From NCBI RefSeq assembly GCF_003024235.1, contig NZ_KZ679085.1, positions 124,001-188,000 on the forward strand: DNA of 64,000 nt, in the 5' to 3' direction. This stretch comes from Arenimonas caeni (GTDB lineage Bacteria > Pseudomonadota > Gammaproteobacteria > Xanthomonadales > Xanthomonadaceae). Positions 44,700-52,428 of this stretch are shown here, one piece after another. The position numbers and the translations under genes were made by a program. The notes beneath the pieces are model-generated. The model saw only the letters and a program-made list of their open reading frames with translations. It had not been told where the DNA came from and searched no databases. Position 1 is the stretch's first letter, and each line of letters opens with the position of its first letter.

Positions 44700-45621
44700 G
44701 GTCGGAAGATTTCCAGAAGGGATAGAAGTTGAACCAGTCATACGGGGACTCGCGCAGGCGCGCGGCCATCCAGTCCGCGAAGCGCCCGGCGAGCGCGTCG
44801 ATCGCGGGCTGGCGCTGGCCGCGCGGCAGCTCAACCTTGCCGGCCAGCAGCTCGATGCGCGCGTGGTAGCCGTCGCCGTCATGCTGGCACGAGAGCAGCC
44901 AGACCGGGCAGCGCAGCACCGACGCCATCAGATAGGGCCCGGCGGGCAACTCGGCCGGGTGGCCGAGGAACCGCACGCGCGCGGTCCGGTCGCCGGCCAC
45001 CGGCACGCGGTCGCCGGCGATGGCGATGAACTCGCCCGCGGCCACGCGGTCGGCCAGCATCATGGCCGTCGCCGGCGAAAAGTCGGTGACCTGCAGCAGC
45101 CGCACGCCGGCGCCGGGGTCGAGCCGCTCGAGGATGCGGTTGAACCGGCGCGCATGCGCGGTGTGCACCAGGATCGAGACCGCCAGGCCCTTGCGCCAGC
45201 CGGCCGCCACCTGCATCAGTTCCAGGCAGCCCATGTGCGCGGTGGCGATGATGCCGCCCTGCCCCGCCTCCGCCGCGGCCAGCATCGGCTCGTAGCCGGT
45301 GAAGCGGGTGCGCTCGCGCGGATAGCGGCCGCCGATGGCCAGCATCTTGTCGAGCAGGGTCTCGGCGAAGCAGGCGAAGTGGCGCAGCGACTGCCGCACG
45401 CCGGGCTCGCCGTCGAACACGCCGGGCGCGTGCGCATGCAGGCGCCGCAGGTACTGCAGCGAGGCGCGCCGCGCCACCGGGCTGCCCAGCCAGTACACCA
45501 GCACCACCGGGTAGAGGCACAGCCGGAACGGCCAGCGCCCGAACAGCCGGTGCACGCCGTAGAGCAGCCAGGTGCCGCCGACGAAGGTCGACTCGCCCAG
45601 TTCGGCCCAGTGCCTGGCCAT
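44659..45621 (-). CDS. Lysophospholipid/lauroyl acyltransferase-like protein (LpxL family)
   Basis: A 320-residue membrane-associated acyltransferase. The HxxxxD-type motif appears as TAHMGCLELMQ with the usual Glu replacement of LpxL/HtrB enzymes. A second block is IAGDRVPVAGDRTARVRF, and YDWFNFYPFW is the C-terminal LpxL signature. It probably attaches the aryl-polyene or another acyl chain to a lipid. The ATG at 45621 overlaps the glycosyltransferase stop (TGATG). It lies between the glycosyltransferase and the lyase, consistent with assembling a glycolipid-linked pigment. Confidence 0.8.
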   Translation of the reverse strand: MARHWAELGESTFVGGTWLLYGVHRLFGRWPFRLCLYPVVLVYWLGSPVARRASLQYLRRLHAHAPGVFDGEPGVRQSLRHFACFAETLLDKMLAIGGRYPRERTRFTGYEPMLAAAEAGQGGIIATAHMGCLELMQVAAGWRKGLAVSILVHTAHARRFNRILERLDPGAGVRLLQVTDFSPATAMMLADRVAAGEFIAIAGDRVPVAGDRTARVRFLGHPAELPAGPYLMASVLRCPVWLLSCQHDGDGYHARIELLAGKVELPRGQRQPAIDALAGRFADWMAARLRESPYDWFNFYPFWKSSDHVRSDDTPPAPAR

Positions 45622-46370
45622 CAGCCCGCCACCTTGCGCGCCAGCAGGCGCGGCAGCCGCAGCAGCATGCCGAAGAACAGCCGCGTGTGCATTGCCGAGA
45701 TGCGCAGGTTGTCGTGCAGCATCCGGAAGTGCGACACGCCGCCCTCGGGGTAGACCACGCGGGTCGGGCAGTCGCGCACGGCGATGCCGCGCCAGTGCAG
45801 GCGCACCAGCACCTCGGTGTCGAAGTCCATGCGCCGGCCGATGCGCACGCTGTCGAGCAGCGCCAGCGTCGGCGCCAGCGGATAGACGCGGAAGCCGCAC
45901 ATCGAATCGCTGATGTCCAGCGACAGCGTGTTGATCCAGACCCAGACGTGGGTCAGGTAGCGACCGTAGAGCCGCCCGCGCGGCACCGACCGGTCGTAGA
46001 GCGGGCGGCCGTTGACGACGGCCCCGGGCCGCTCGCGGGCCATGGCCAGGAAACGCGGGGCGTCGGCCGGGTCGTGCTGGCCGTCGGCGTCGATCTGCAG
46101 CGCGTGGCTGAAACCCCGGCGCCCCGCCTCGCGCAGCCCGGCCATCACCGCGGCGCCCTTGCCCTGGTTGGTTTCGAGCCTGAGCAGCGAGACATCGCCC
46201 GGGCTCGCCGCGGCCAGTTCGCGCAACACGGCGGCGCACTCGGGGCCGGAGCCGTCGTCCACCAGCAGGCAGGGCAGGCCGTGCCCGCGCATGGCCGCGA
46301 CCAGGCCGGCGATGGCCTGCGGATGGTTGTAGACCGGCACCACGGCGACCGGGGAGAACACCCGGTTCAT
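45621..46370 (-). CDS. Family 2 glycosyltransferase
   Basis: A 249-residue GT-A enzyme, start ATG 46370. N-terminal VAVVPVYNHPQAIAGLVAAM, nucleotide-binding LLVDDGSGPE and the metal-binding ADGQHDPAD (DxD-like) are present. A C-terminal hydrophobic stretch (MHTRLFFGMLLRLPRLLARK) may associate with the membrane. It resembles dolichol-phosphate-mannosyltransferase-like enzymes of aryl-polyene clusters and may glycosylate the lipid carrying the pigment. It overlaps both neighbours by a few bases. Confidence 0.82.
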   Translation of the reverse strand: MNRVFSPVAVVPVYNHPQAIAGLVAAMRGHGLPCLLVDDGSGPECAAVLRELAAASPGDVSLLRLETNQGKGAAVMAGLREAGRRGFSHALQIDADGQHDPADAPRFLAMARERPGAVVNGRPLYDRSVPRGRLYGRYLTHVWVWINTLSLDISDSMCGFRVYPLAPTLALLDSVRIGRRMDFDTEVLVRLHWRGIAVRDCPTRVVYPEGGVSHFRMLHDNLRISAMHTRLFFGMLLRLPRLLARKVAG

Positions 46371-48046
46371 CGGCCCTCCCCCGCGGCGAAACGCAGCCAG
46401 CCGCTGCCGTGCACGCCGACGCCCGAGGCGAAGCGGAAACCCAGGCGCGAACGCGCCGCGTCCCAGTCGAGGCGGAACTCGAGCCGCGTGCCGGGCCGCA
46501 CCAGGTGCTGGAACTTCACCGTCTCCATGCCCTCGAACGTCCCGGCCAGGCCGAAGGCGTCCGCGGCCAGCCGGGTGGCCCAGTCCAGCAGGGCGACGCC
46601 GGGCAGGATCAGGGCCTGGGGGAAGTGGCCGTCGAAAGCAGCCAGTTCCTCGTCCACCCGGAGCCAGCCGCTGGCGTGCGCGGCCCCGCGCTCGTCCCAC
46701 TCCGGCGCCGGCATCGGCGGCCGGAACAGCTCGCCGAGCGCCCGCTGGGTGGTCTTGCCGCGGGCGTCCACCGGCAGTGCGTCGACCACGCGCCAGCGTC
46801 GCGGCCAGGCGATGCGGTCCACCTGCCCTTCCAGCGACTGGCGCAGCGCCTCGAGCAGGGCCGCGCGCCCGGCGCTGGCCAGGCGCGCCCGCCCGGCCTC
46901 GCCGGGCACCACCGCGGCGCCCAGCAATACGCGATGCCCGGGCAGCGCGACCACGCGGGCTTCGTCCACCAGGCCCGAGGCCAGCAGCGCCGCCTCGATG
47001 GCACCGAGCGACAACCGCCGTTCCTCGATCTTGACGATGCGGTCGGCGCGCCCGCGCAGCAGGAAGCCCCCGTCCGGCGCCGCTTCGGCGCGATCGGAGG
47101 TCTGCAGCCAGCCGCCGTCGGCCAGGTGCGGCGAGCGGATGCACAGCCGGCCCTCGTCGAGCGTCCACTGCACCCCCGGCAGCGGCGTCCAGGGCGCCTG
47201 CTCGCCGCCGGGGGCGCGCCAGGCGATGCCCCCGGTCTCGGTGCTGCCGAAGACCTCGATCGCCGCCTGGTCCCAGAGCGTGCGCACGTCGAGCGCGGCA
47301 TCCGGCGCCAGCGGCCCGCCGGAAGAGAACACCGCCCGCAGGCCGGCGCGCAGCGAGCCCCAGTCCTGGTTCGGCGGCAGGCGCTTGAGGTGGGCCGGAC
47401 TGGCCACCAGCACCAGCGGCTCCGGGCCGAGCACCACCAGTTCCTCGTTGTAGACCTTGCGCGCCGGCGCGAAGGGCCGCCCGGCCGACAGCGGCCAGAG
47501 CACGCGAAACAGCAGGCCATAGATGTGCTGGTGCGACACGGTGCCGAACACCGGCGCCGCGCCCAGCCGCCCGCCGAAGGCGGCCTCGAGCGAGGCCAGT
47601 TCGCGGTCGAGCTGGCCCATCGTCTTGGCGACCGGCTGCGGCTCGCCGGTGGTTCCCGAGGTGAACAGGACCAGGCGGCAGGCCTCGGGATCCAGCGTCG
47701 CCGGGGGCGCCATGGCGTTCCCGTCCGCGGCCCGGAGCGCACCCGGCGGGTCGCCGGCCCAGGCCACGCCATGCCGCGCCAGCGCGGTGCGCGTTCCGGC
47801 CAGGGCATCGCCCGGCAGCCAGGGCGTGCGGCCGGCCAGCCAGGCGCCGAACAGGGCGGCGGAGAACTCGCCGGCGTCCTCGAAATACAGGGCCACGTCC
47901 GCGGCGGGCTGGCCCTCGAAAGCGGCGCGCCAGGCCGCCACCCTGCCCGCCCAGGCGCCCGGCGCCCAGCCCAGCACGGGGCTCGCGGCCCGTGCCGCGC
48001 CCGCGCCGCAAAGGGCGTGCAGCGGAATGCGGGACTCAGGCGGCAT
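46367..48046 (-). CDS. AMP-dependent acyl ligase fused to a FabA/Z-type dehydratase
   Basis: A 559-residue two-domain protein. Residues 1 to about 440 are an AMP-forming ligase (LVLFTSGTTGEPQPVAKT for A3, EVFGSTETGGIAWR for A5, GRADRIVKIEERRLSLGAIE for A8; the catalytic Lys region is VDARGKTTQRAL). The last about 110 residues are a hotdog dehydratase (FDGHFPQALILPGVALLDWA, with the active-site His in GHFP). In many aryl-polyene loci these are two separate proteins (ApeH-type and ApeI-type). The ligase likely activates the aryl acid starter and the dehydratase works in chain growth. Confidence 0.86.
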   Translation of the reverse strand: MPPESRIPLHALCGAGAARAASPVLGWAPGAWAGRVAAWRAAFEGQPAADVALYFEDAGEFSAALFGAWLAGRTPWLPGDALAGTRTALARHGVAWAGDPPGALRAADGNAMAPPATLDPEACRLVLFTSGTTGEPQPVAKTMGQLDRELASLEAAFGGRLGAAPVFGTVSHQHIYGLLFRVLWPLSAGRPFAPARKVYNEELVVLGPEPLVLVASPAHLKRLPPNQDWGSLRAGLRAVFSSGGPLAPDAALDVRTLWDQAAIEVFGSTETGGIAWRAPGGEQAPWTPLPGVQWTLDEGRLCIRSPHLADGGWLQTSDRAEAAPDGGFLLRGRADRIVKIEERRLSLGAIEAALLASGLVDEARVVALPGHRVLLGAAVVPGEAGRARLASAGRAALLEALRQSLEGQVDRIAWPRRWRVVDALPVDARGKTTQRALGELFRPPMPAPEWDERGAAHASGWLRVDEELAAFDGHFPQALILPGVALLDWATRLAADAFGLAGTFEGMETVKFQHLVRPGTRLEFRLDWDAARSRLGFRFASGVGVHGSGWLRFAAGEGR

Positions 48047-48569
48047 GGCGGGGACGCAGCAGGCGCTCGCCCAGCACCAGGGCGCCGATCAGCACATAGG
48101 CGACGGCGCCGTTGTACAGGGCCCAGACGGCATCGGTGGCCGCCAGCGCGGTCCACAGCGCGATGCCGCCGTTGAGGATGAAAAAGCCGCACCAGACGCG
48201 GGTCACCCGGGCGGTGTAGGCCACGCCGGAAGGCGGCAGGTCCGGGTGCTGCAGGCGCGCCAGTCGCTCGATGACGGTGGGCGGACGCCACAGGCTGGCG
48301 GCGAACACGGCCAGCAGCGCGGCGTTCACCACCACCGGGTAGAGCTTGAGCGGCAGGCCGTGGTTGGTCAGCAGGCTGGCCAGCACCAGCGCGCCGGCGC
48401 CGGCGGCCGCGGCCCACCACACGGCTTCGCGCGCCGCGATGGCGCGCAGCAGGGCCAGCGCCAGCAGGCCCAGCGCGAGCCAGCGGGGCTCGAATCGCGT
48501 CAGGCCGAACCAGACGGCCAGCGGATACAGCAATGTCGCCAGCCAGGCCAGGCCGGTCGCGGGGCGCAT
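48036..48569 (-). CDS. COG4648-family membrane protein of the aryl-polyene cluster
   Basis: A 177-residue integral membrane protein with about five hydrophobic helices (WLATLLYPLAVWFGLTRF; ALGLLALALLRAIAA; GAGALVLASLL; VVNAALLAVFAASLW; YVLIGALVLGERLL). Its length and the conserved motif VTRVWCGFFILNGGIA match COG4648 proteins that occur in aryl-polyene loci. Function unknown. It overlaps the ligase start by 11 bp and follows the ACP by 1 bp. Confidence 0.75.
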   Translation of the reverse strand: MRPATGLAWLATLLYPLAVWFGLTRFEPRWLALGLLALALLRAIAAREAVWWAAAAGAGALVLASLLTNHGLPLKLYPVVVNAALLAVFAASLWRPPTVIERLARLQHPDLPPSGVAYTARVTRVWCGFFILNGGIALWTALAATDAVWALYNGAVAYVLIGALVLGERLLRPRHAA

Positions 48570-48570
48570 C

Positions 48571-48840
48571 TCAGCCGACCGCGGCCTGGCCGCCGCCGGC
48601 GTGCATCATCTGGTGCAGTGCGTCCACCACGTCCTGCACGGTGCGCACGGAACGGAAGGCATCGGGCTGCAGGTTGCCGCCGAGCAGCGGCTTGAGCTGC
48701 ACGATCAGGTCCACCGCATCGATGCTGTCGATGTCGAGGTCCTCGCCGAGGCGGGCCTCCGGCGTGACCCGGCCCGGGTCGATGTCGAAGGTTTCCTGGA
48801 GGATGCCGACGATGCGCTGGAAAAGTTGGTCCTTGGTCAT
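48571..48840 (-). CDS. Acyl carrier protein 1
   Basis: An 89-residue acyl carrier protein, start ATG 48840. The phosphopantetheine attachment Ser lies in LGEDLDIDSIDAVDLIVQL (the DSID variant of DSL). The C-terminus has a short Ala/Gly tail instead of the usual end. It carries the growing polyene as a thioester and must be modified by the Sfp-type transferase at 33293. Two consecutive ACPs are usual for aryl-polyene loci. Confidence 0.88.
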   Translation of the reverse strand: MTKDQLFQRIVGILQETFDIDPGRVTPEARLGEDLDIDSIDAVDLIVQLKPLLGGNLQPDAFRSVRTVQDVVDALHQMMHAGGGQAAVG

Positions 48841-48872
48841 TGCTTGCAACTCTTGCGGTGCCCGTTGGGGCC

Positions 48873-49133
48873 TTACGACGCGCGCTGGGCGGCCACGAAG
48901 GCGCACAGCGCGTCCACGCTGGCGAAGTGCTGCCGGGTCTCGGCCGAATCGGCCGCCAGCGTCACCCCATAGCGTTTTTGCAGGGCGAGGCCCAGCTCCA
49001 GGGCATCGATCGAATCGAGCCCGAGGCCCTCGTTGAACAGCGGTGCCGCCGCGTCGATGTCGTCGGGCGTGACGTCTTCGAGCGACAGGGTGCGGATGAT
49101 CAGTTCCTTGATTTCAGTTTGCAGCGCCGACAC
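48873..49133 (-). CDS. Acyl carrier protein 2
   Basis: An 86-residue acyl carrier protein with the attachment Ser in LGLDSIDALELGLAL. I start it at GTG 49133 (VSALQTEIKELIIRTL), 20 bp inside the end of the acyltransferase gene, because homologous ACPs begin there; the open frame reaches further. It lies 32 bp upstream of the first ACP. The two differ markedly and may serve priming and elongation respectively. Confidence 0.86.
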   Translation of the reverse strand: MSALQTEIKELIIRTLSLEDVTPDDIDAAAPLFNEGLGLDSIDALELGLALQKRYGVTLAADSAETRQHFASVDALCAFVAAQRAS

Positions 49134-49899
49134 GCGACAACTCCGACTTGAAGTAATGGTCAAGGTGCGTGGTCAGCCGCCGGGCCGCCAGGGCCTCGGA
49201 CGCGCCGCCACGAAGGAAGGGATCCACCGGAAGGTCCGGCAAGACCTCGATCCTGACGTGAAATCGCCGTGAAGGTACACGATACCATTTCTCACCCTTG
49301 CCCAAGGTGGGCGGCGTGCAGGTGATCAGCACCGGCGTGATGTCCAGTCCGCCGCGGATGGCGATGTTGGCGGCGCCGCGCTGCAGCGGGCCCAGCGCCT
49401 GGCCGCGGGGCGTGCGAGTGCCTTCGGGGAAGATCACCAGGTTGCGCCCGGAGCGCACCGAACGGATGCAGTCCTCGACCAGGCCGGCGCCACTGTCGTT
49501 GCAGATGTAGCCCGTGGCCTTCACCGGCCCGCGGGTGAAGGGATTGCGCGCCAGCCTCGACTTGACCACGCAGTCGGCGCGCGGCGTGAGCGACACCAGG
49601 AAGACAACGTCGATCAGGGTCGGATGGTTGGCCAGCACCAGCAGGCCGCTGCGCTCGAGACGCTCGAAGCCGACCAGTTCGTAGCTGAGCACGCCCAGCC
49701 GGTGCATCAGCTCGCGATGGCCGGCGAAACTGCGCTGGATCAGCCGGCGCGCCAGCTCCCCGCGCCGCGCCGGGTCACGCACGCACCAGCGCAGCGGCGG
49801 GAACACGAGCAGGCGCAGCGCGACGCCGCCGAGGCCGAAGGCGGCGAAGGAAATCGAGGTGGCGACGATGCGCCAGCCCCGGTCAAGCCAGCGCGGCAT
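49114..49899 (-). CDS. 1-acyl-glycerol-3-phosphate-acyltransferase-like (PlsC family)
   Basis: A 261-residue acyltransferase with the family blocks: LVLANHPTLIDVVFL (NHxxxxD) and NLVIFPEGTRTPRG (FPEGTR), preceded by one membrane helix (IVATSISFAAFGLGGVAL). It would transfer an acyl or polyene chain to a lipid acceptor. Corresponds to the PlsC-like member at the start of aryl-polyene operons. It overlaps the KS-like gene by 17 bp. Confidence 0.86.
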   Translation of the reverse strand: MPRWLDRGWRIVATSISFAAFGLGGVALRLLVFPPLRWCVRDPARRGELARRLIQRSFAGHRELMHRLGVLSYELVGFERLERSGLLVLANHPTLIDVVFLVSLTPRADCVVKSRLARNPFTRGPVKATGYICNDSGAGLVEDCIRSVRSGRNLVIFPEGTRTPRGQALGPLQRGAANIAIRGGLDITPVLITCTPPTLGKGEKWYRVPSRRFHVRIEVLPDLPVDPFLRGGASEALAARRLTTHLDHYFKSELSRVGAAN

Positions 49900-50626
49900 G
49901 CCTATCCCAGCGGCGGCCCGACTGCGGGCACGGCAAGGCGGGCTCGTCGCCCAGGAACCAGCGCAGCACCTCCAGGCCGTGCGGCAGCCGCGGCGGCCCG
50001 GAGGCCGGCATCGGACCGCTGCCGCTGGCGGAAAGCGAGAAGGCGGCCTCGCCGGGGGCGGCGCGGCGCAGGCGCCAGGCCCAGGCGTAGGCGGCCTGGG
50101 GTTCGTTCTGGTAACCGGCGTAGTCGGCAGGCACCAGGTCGTCGGACTGCACCACCAGCACTTCCGGTGCCCCGTCGGCCAGCAGGCCCAGGGCCTCGGT
50201 CACCGCGGCCTCGGGCGATTCCCTGCCGCCGGCCACCGCCAGGTAGTTGCCGCCCAGCCCGCGGGCGATCGAATACTGGGCGACGATGGCGTTGTGGGTG
50301 GACAGGCCGAAGTGCGTCGGCGACAGCGCTTCGCCGCGGGCCAGGGACTGCAGCATGCCGAAGGTGCGGCTGATGTCGCCGTGGCGCGAGGCGAACACCA
50401 GCGGGATCTCGTCGGAGGCTTCGGGCTGCACCTGCCAGGCGACCTGCAGGGCCATGCGGCCGAGTCGTTCCAGGCGCCGGCGCTGCATGGCGGGCATTTC
50501 CGCCAGCGGCGGTACGTCATCGCCGGCCGGCAGCCAGGGCGCGCGGGCCCAGTCGGCCCATTGCGCCGCTGTTCCGAGCCCGGGCGCGAAGGCGGCCCAT
50601 TGGCTGACGACGAACCGGTTGTCCAT
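49883..50626 (-). CDS. Ketosynthase-like protein (chain-length-factor type), first gene of the operon
   Basis: A 247-residue protein matching the N-terminal beta-ketoacyl-synthase-like domain of aryl-polyene loci. It begins MDNRFVVSQWAAFAPGLG and has PLVFASRHGDISRTFGML and LSTHNAIVAQYSIARG. No catalytic Cys is seen at the KS active-site position and the protein is about half the length of a KS. It therefore probably pairs with a complete KS as a non-catalytic subunit. It starts at ATG 50626, next to the tRNA terminator. The operon promoter must lie in the short gap to 50653 or depend on upstream read-through. Confidence 0.78.
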   Translation of the reverse strand: MDNRFVVSQWAAFAPGLGTAAQWADWARAPWLPAGDDVPPLAEMPAMQRRRLERLGRMALQVAWQVQPEASDEIPLVFASRHGDISRTFGMLQSLARGEALSPTHFGLSTHNAIVAQYSIARGLGGNYLAVAGGRESPEAAVTEALGLLADGAPEVLVVQSDDLVPADYAGYQNEPQAAYAWAWRLRRAAPGEAAFSLSASGSGPMPASGPPRLPHGLEVLRWFLGDEPALPCPQSGRRWDRHAALA

Positions 50627-50652
50627 GCGTGAATCCTCGCTCCCCTGCGAGA

Positions 50653-50683
50653 TAAAGAAAAAGCCCGGCTTTCGGCCGGGCTT
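50653..50683 (-). terminator. Rho-independent terminator of the tRNA operon
   Basis: On the minus strand, stem GCCCGGC (50675-50681) and GCCGGGC (50663-50669) close a short CGAAA-type loop and are followed by TTTTTCTTT (50654-50662). It lies 20 bases after the tRNA-Glu 3' end and just before the pigment operon start, separating the two transcription units. Confidence 0.85.
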
Positions 50684-50702
50684 TCCTGAGACGTCTTGCG
50701 TC

Positions 50703-50778
50703 TGGCGTCCCCACGGGGATTCGAACCCCGGTCGCTACCGTGAAAGGGTAATGTCCTAGGCCTCTAGACGATGGGGAC
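50703..50778 (-). tRNA. tRNA-Glu (TTC)
   Basis: The minus strand starts GTCCCCATCGTCTAGAGG and ends GTGGGGACGCCA, with an encoded CCA and discriminator G. The anticodon arm has CCTTTCACGG with anticodon TTC. T-arm GGTTCGAATCC is canonical. 76 nt. It is followed by the terminator at 50653 and preceded by tRNA-Ala, forming a two-tRNA operon. Confidence 0.96.
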
Positions 50779-50788
50779 TTTGAATCGG

Positions 50789-50864
<76 letters not shown>

Positions 50865-50907
50865 ACCGAAGGAAGAAGCGAAAGTTTAGACAGGCGCCGC
50901 CGACTCG

Positions 50908-51408
50908 TCAAGCACAGGCTGCATTTTTTTTGTCGGCCGGCGCCGGTCCCGCTTCGGACAGGGTATGCGGGCCGTGTCCCTGGCCTTCAAGGTAGTCGAG
51001 CCACTTGTTGAGGAAACCGTTCATGCGCAGGCGGTGGCCGAGCATCACCTGCACGCTCGGGCGCAGGCCCAGGACGTCCTGCCAGCGGCGCCCGATGTAG
51101 CAGTGGGTGGCCTCGGCCTGGCGGGCGTCGCGGTACAGGCGCACGTAGGCCGAGGGATCGGGCTGGCCGGTGGCCGGGTCGAGCATGGCGTAGCTCAGCC
51201 GCAGTTCCACCGTATAGGTATGCAGGGCCAGCACTTCCAGGTGCAGGTCCAGGCCGCCCTCGACCCGCGAGACGTAGCGCCCGGGTGCCAGCGCCTGCGG
51301 CTGGAACATGCGGGTCAGGCGCTGGAAGTTTTCGCCGTACAGGCCCATGAGCCACTCGAAGCGGCTCAGTCGCGGCAGGTGCCGGTGCGTTGGCGTGGCG
51401 GCATGCAT
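50908..51408 (-). CDS. DUF1249 (YqiB-like) protein
   Basis: A 166-residue cytosolic protein without membrane segments. The sequence SRFEWLMGLYGENFQRLTRM, then LALHTYTVELRLSY, YVRLYRDARQAEA and NGFLNKWLDYL matches the order of conserved blocks in DUF1249, whose E. coli member YqiB lies in the cpdA region. Function unknown. It runs in the same direction as the tRNAs, about 44 bp upstream of them. Confidence 0.75.
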   Translation of the reverse strand: MHAATPTHRHLPRLSRFEWLMGLYGENFQRLTRMFQPQALAPGRYVSRVEGGLDLHLEVLALHTYTVELRLSYAMLDPATGQPDPSAYVRLYRDARQAEATHCYIGRRWQDVLGLRPSVQVMLGHRLRMNGFLNKWLDYLEGQGHGPHTLSEAGPAPADKKNAACA

Positions 51409-51448
51409 GGCCCGACTCTAGCACGCAGCCACGGGCACGCCAGGCGCC

Positions 51449-52270
51449 TCAGAACATGTGGCGGTGGATGCCCAGCTGGGCCAGCACCTTGCCCGAGATT
51501 TCCTCGATCGATGTGTGGGTGGTACTCAGCACCGGAATGTTCTCCTGGCGGAACATCGCCTCGGCCGCGATCACCTCGGCGCGGCAGGTCTCGAGGTTGG
51601 CGTAGCGGGAATTCGGGCGCCGCTCCTGGCGGATCTGCTGCAGGCGCACCGGGTCGATGGTCAGCCCGAAGAGCTTGCTGCGGTGCTTGCGCAGCCGCCG
51701 CGGCAGCTCCCTGCCCTCCAGGTCCTCGATGGTCAGCGGGTAGTTGGCCGCCTTCACACCGTAGTGAAGGGCCAGGTACAGGCAGGTCGGCGTCTTGCCC
51801 GAGCGCGACACGCCGACCAGAATAACGTCGGCGTCGTCGTAGTGCACGTCCATGCCGTCGTCGTGGGTGAGCGCGTAGTTGGTGGCGTTGATGCGCTGCT
51901 CGTAGGCAGCGAAGTCCACCAGGCCGTGGGCGCGGCCGACCCGCGACTGGCGCTTCTGGCCCAGCTCCCGCTCCAGCGGGCTGATGAAGGGCTCGAACGC
52001 GTCGAGCATCAGCGCCCCGCTCGCGGCCAGCAGGGCATTGAGGTCCGGGTCGACCACGGTGTTCACGACCACCGGGCGCAGCCCGCTGGCCAGCTCGGCA
52101 GCCCGGATCTCGGCCACGGCCGACTCGGCCTTCTCGAGGCTGTCCACGAAGGCGATGCGCCGGGTGGCGAATTCGATGCCGTTGAACTGGGTCAGCAGGC
52201 TATGGCCGATGGTCTCGGCGGTGATGCCGGTGCCATCGGAGACGTAAAAGACGTGGCGAACCCCTTCCAT
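51449..52270 (-). CDS. ppsR: PEP synthetase regulatory protein (bifunctional kinase/pyrophosphorylase)
   Basis: A 273-residue DUF299 protein, start ATG 52270 ([20 protein letters not shown]). The P-loop-like [15 protein letters not shown] and the ending [19 protein letters not shown] are diagnostic. It phosphorylates phosphoenolpyruvate synthase on a Thr with ADP to inactivate it and reverses this by Pi-dependent dephosphorylation. It is divergent from its target gene ppsA across 158 bp, which holds both promoters. Confidence 0.93.
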   Translation of the reverse strand: MEGVRHVFYVSDGTGITAETIGHSLLTQFNGIEFATRRIAFVDSLEKAESAVAEIRAAELASGLRPVVVNTVVDPDLNALLAASGALMLDAFEPFISPLERELGQKRQSRVGRAHGLVDFAAYEQRINATNYALTHDDGMDVHYDDADVILVGVSRSGKTPTCLYLALHYGVKAANYPLTIEDLEGRELPRRLRKHRSKLFGLTIDPVRLQQIRQERRPNSRYANLETCRAEVIAAEAMFRQENIPVLSTTHTSIEEISGKVLAQLGIHRHMF

Positions 52271-52428
52271 GCCGCGGTTTCCTCCGGCCCCGGGCGCCGC
52301 CGGGGCATGTTTTCCTAGACGATTCAAGCTTGTATGGCCTGCCCTGCGGTCGCATCATACGCAGCTTGAAATCATGGTACGCGGGGCGTCCCCACCGGCC
52401 GCCCGGCCCCGAGCGCACGGAGACCCCC

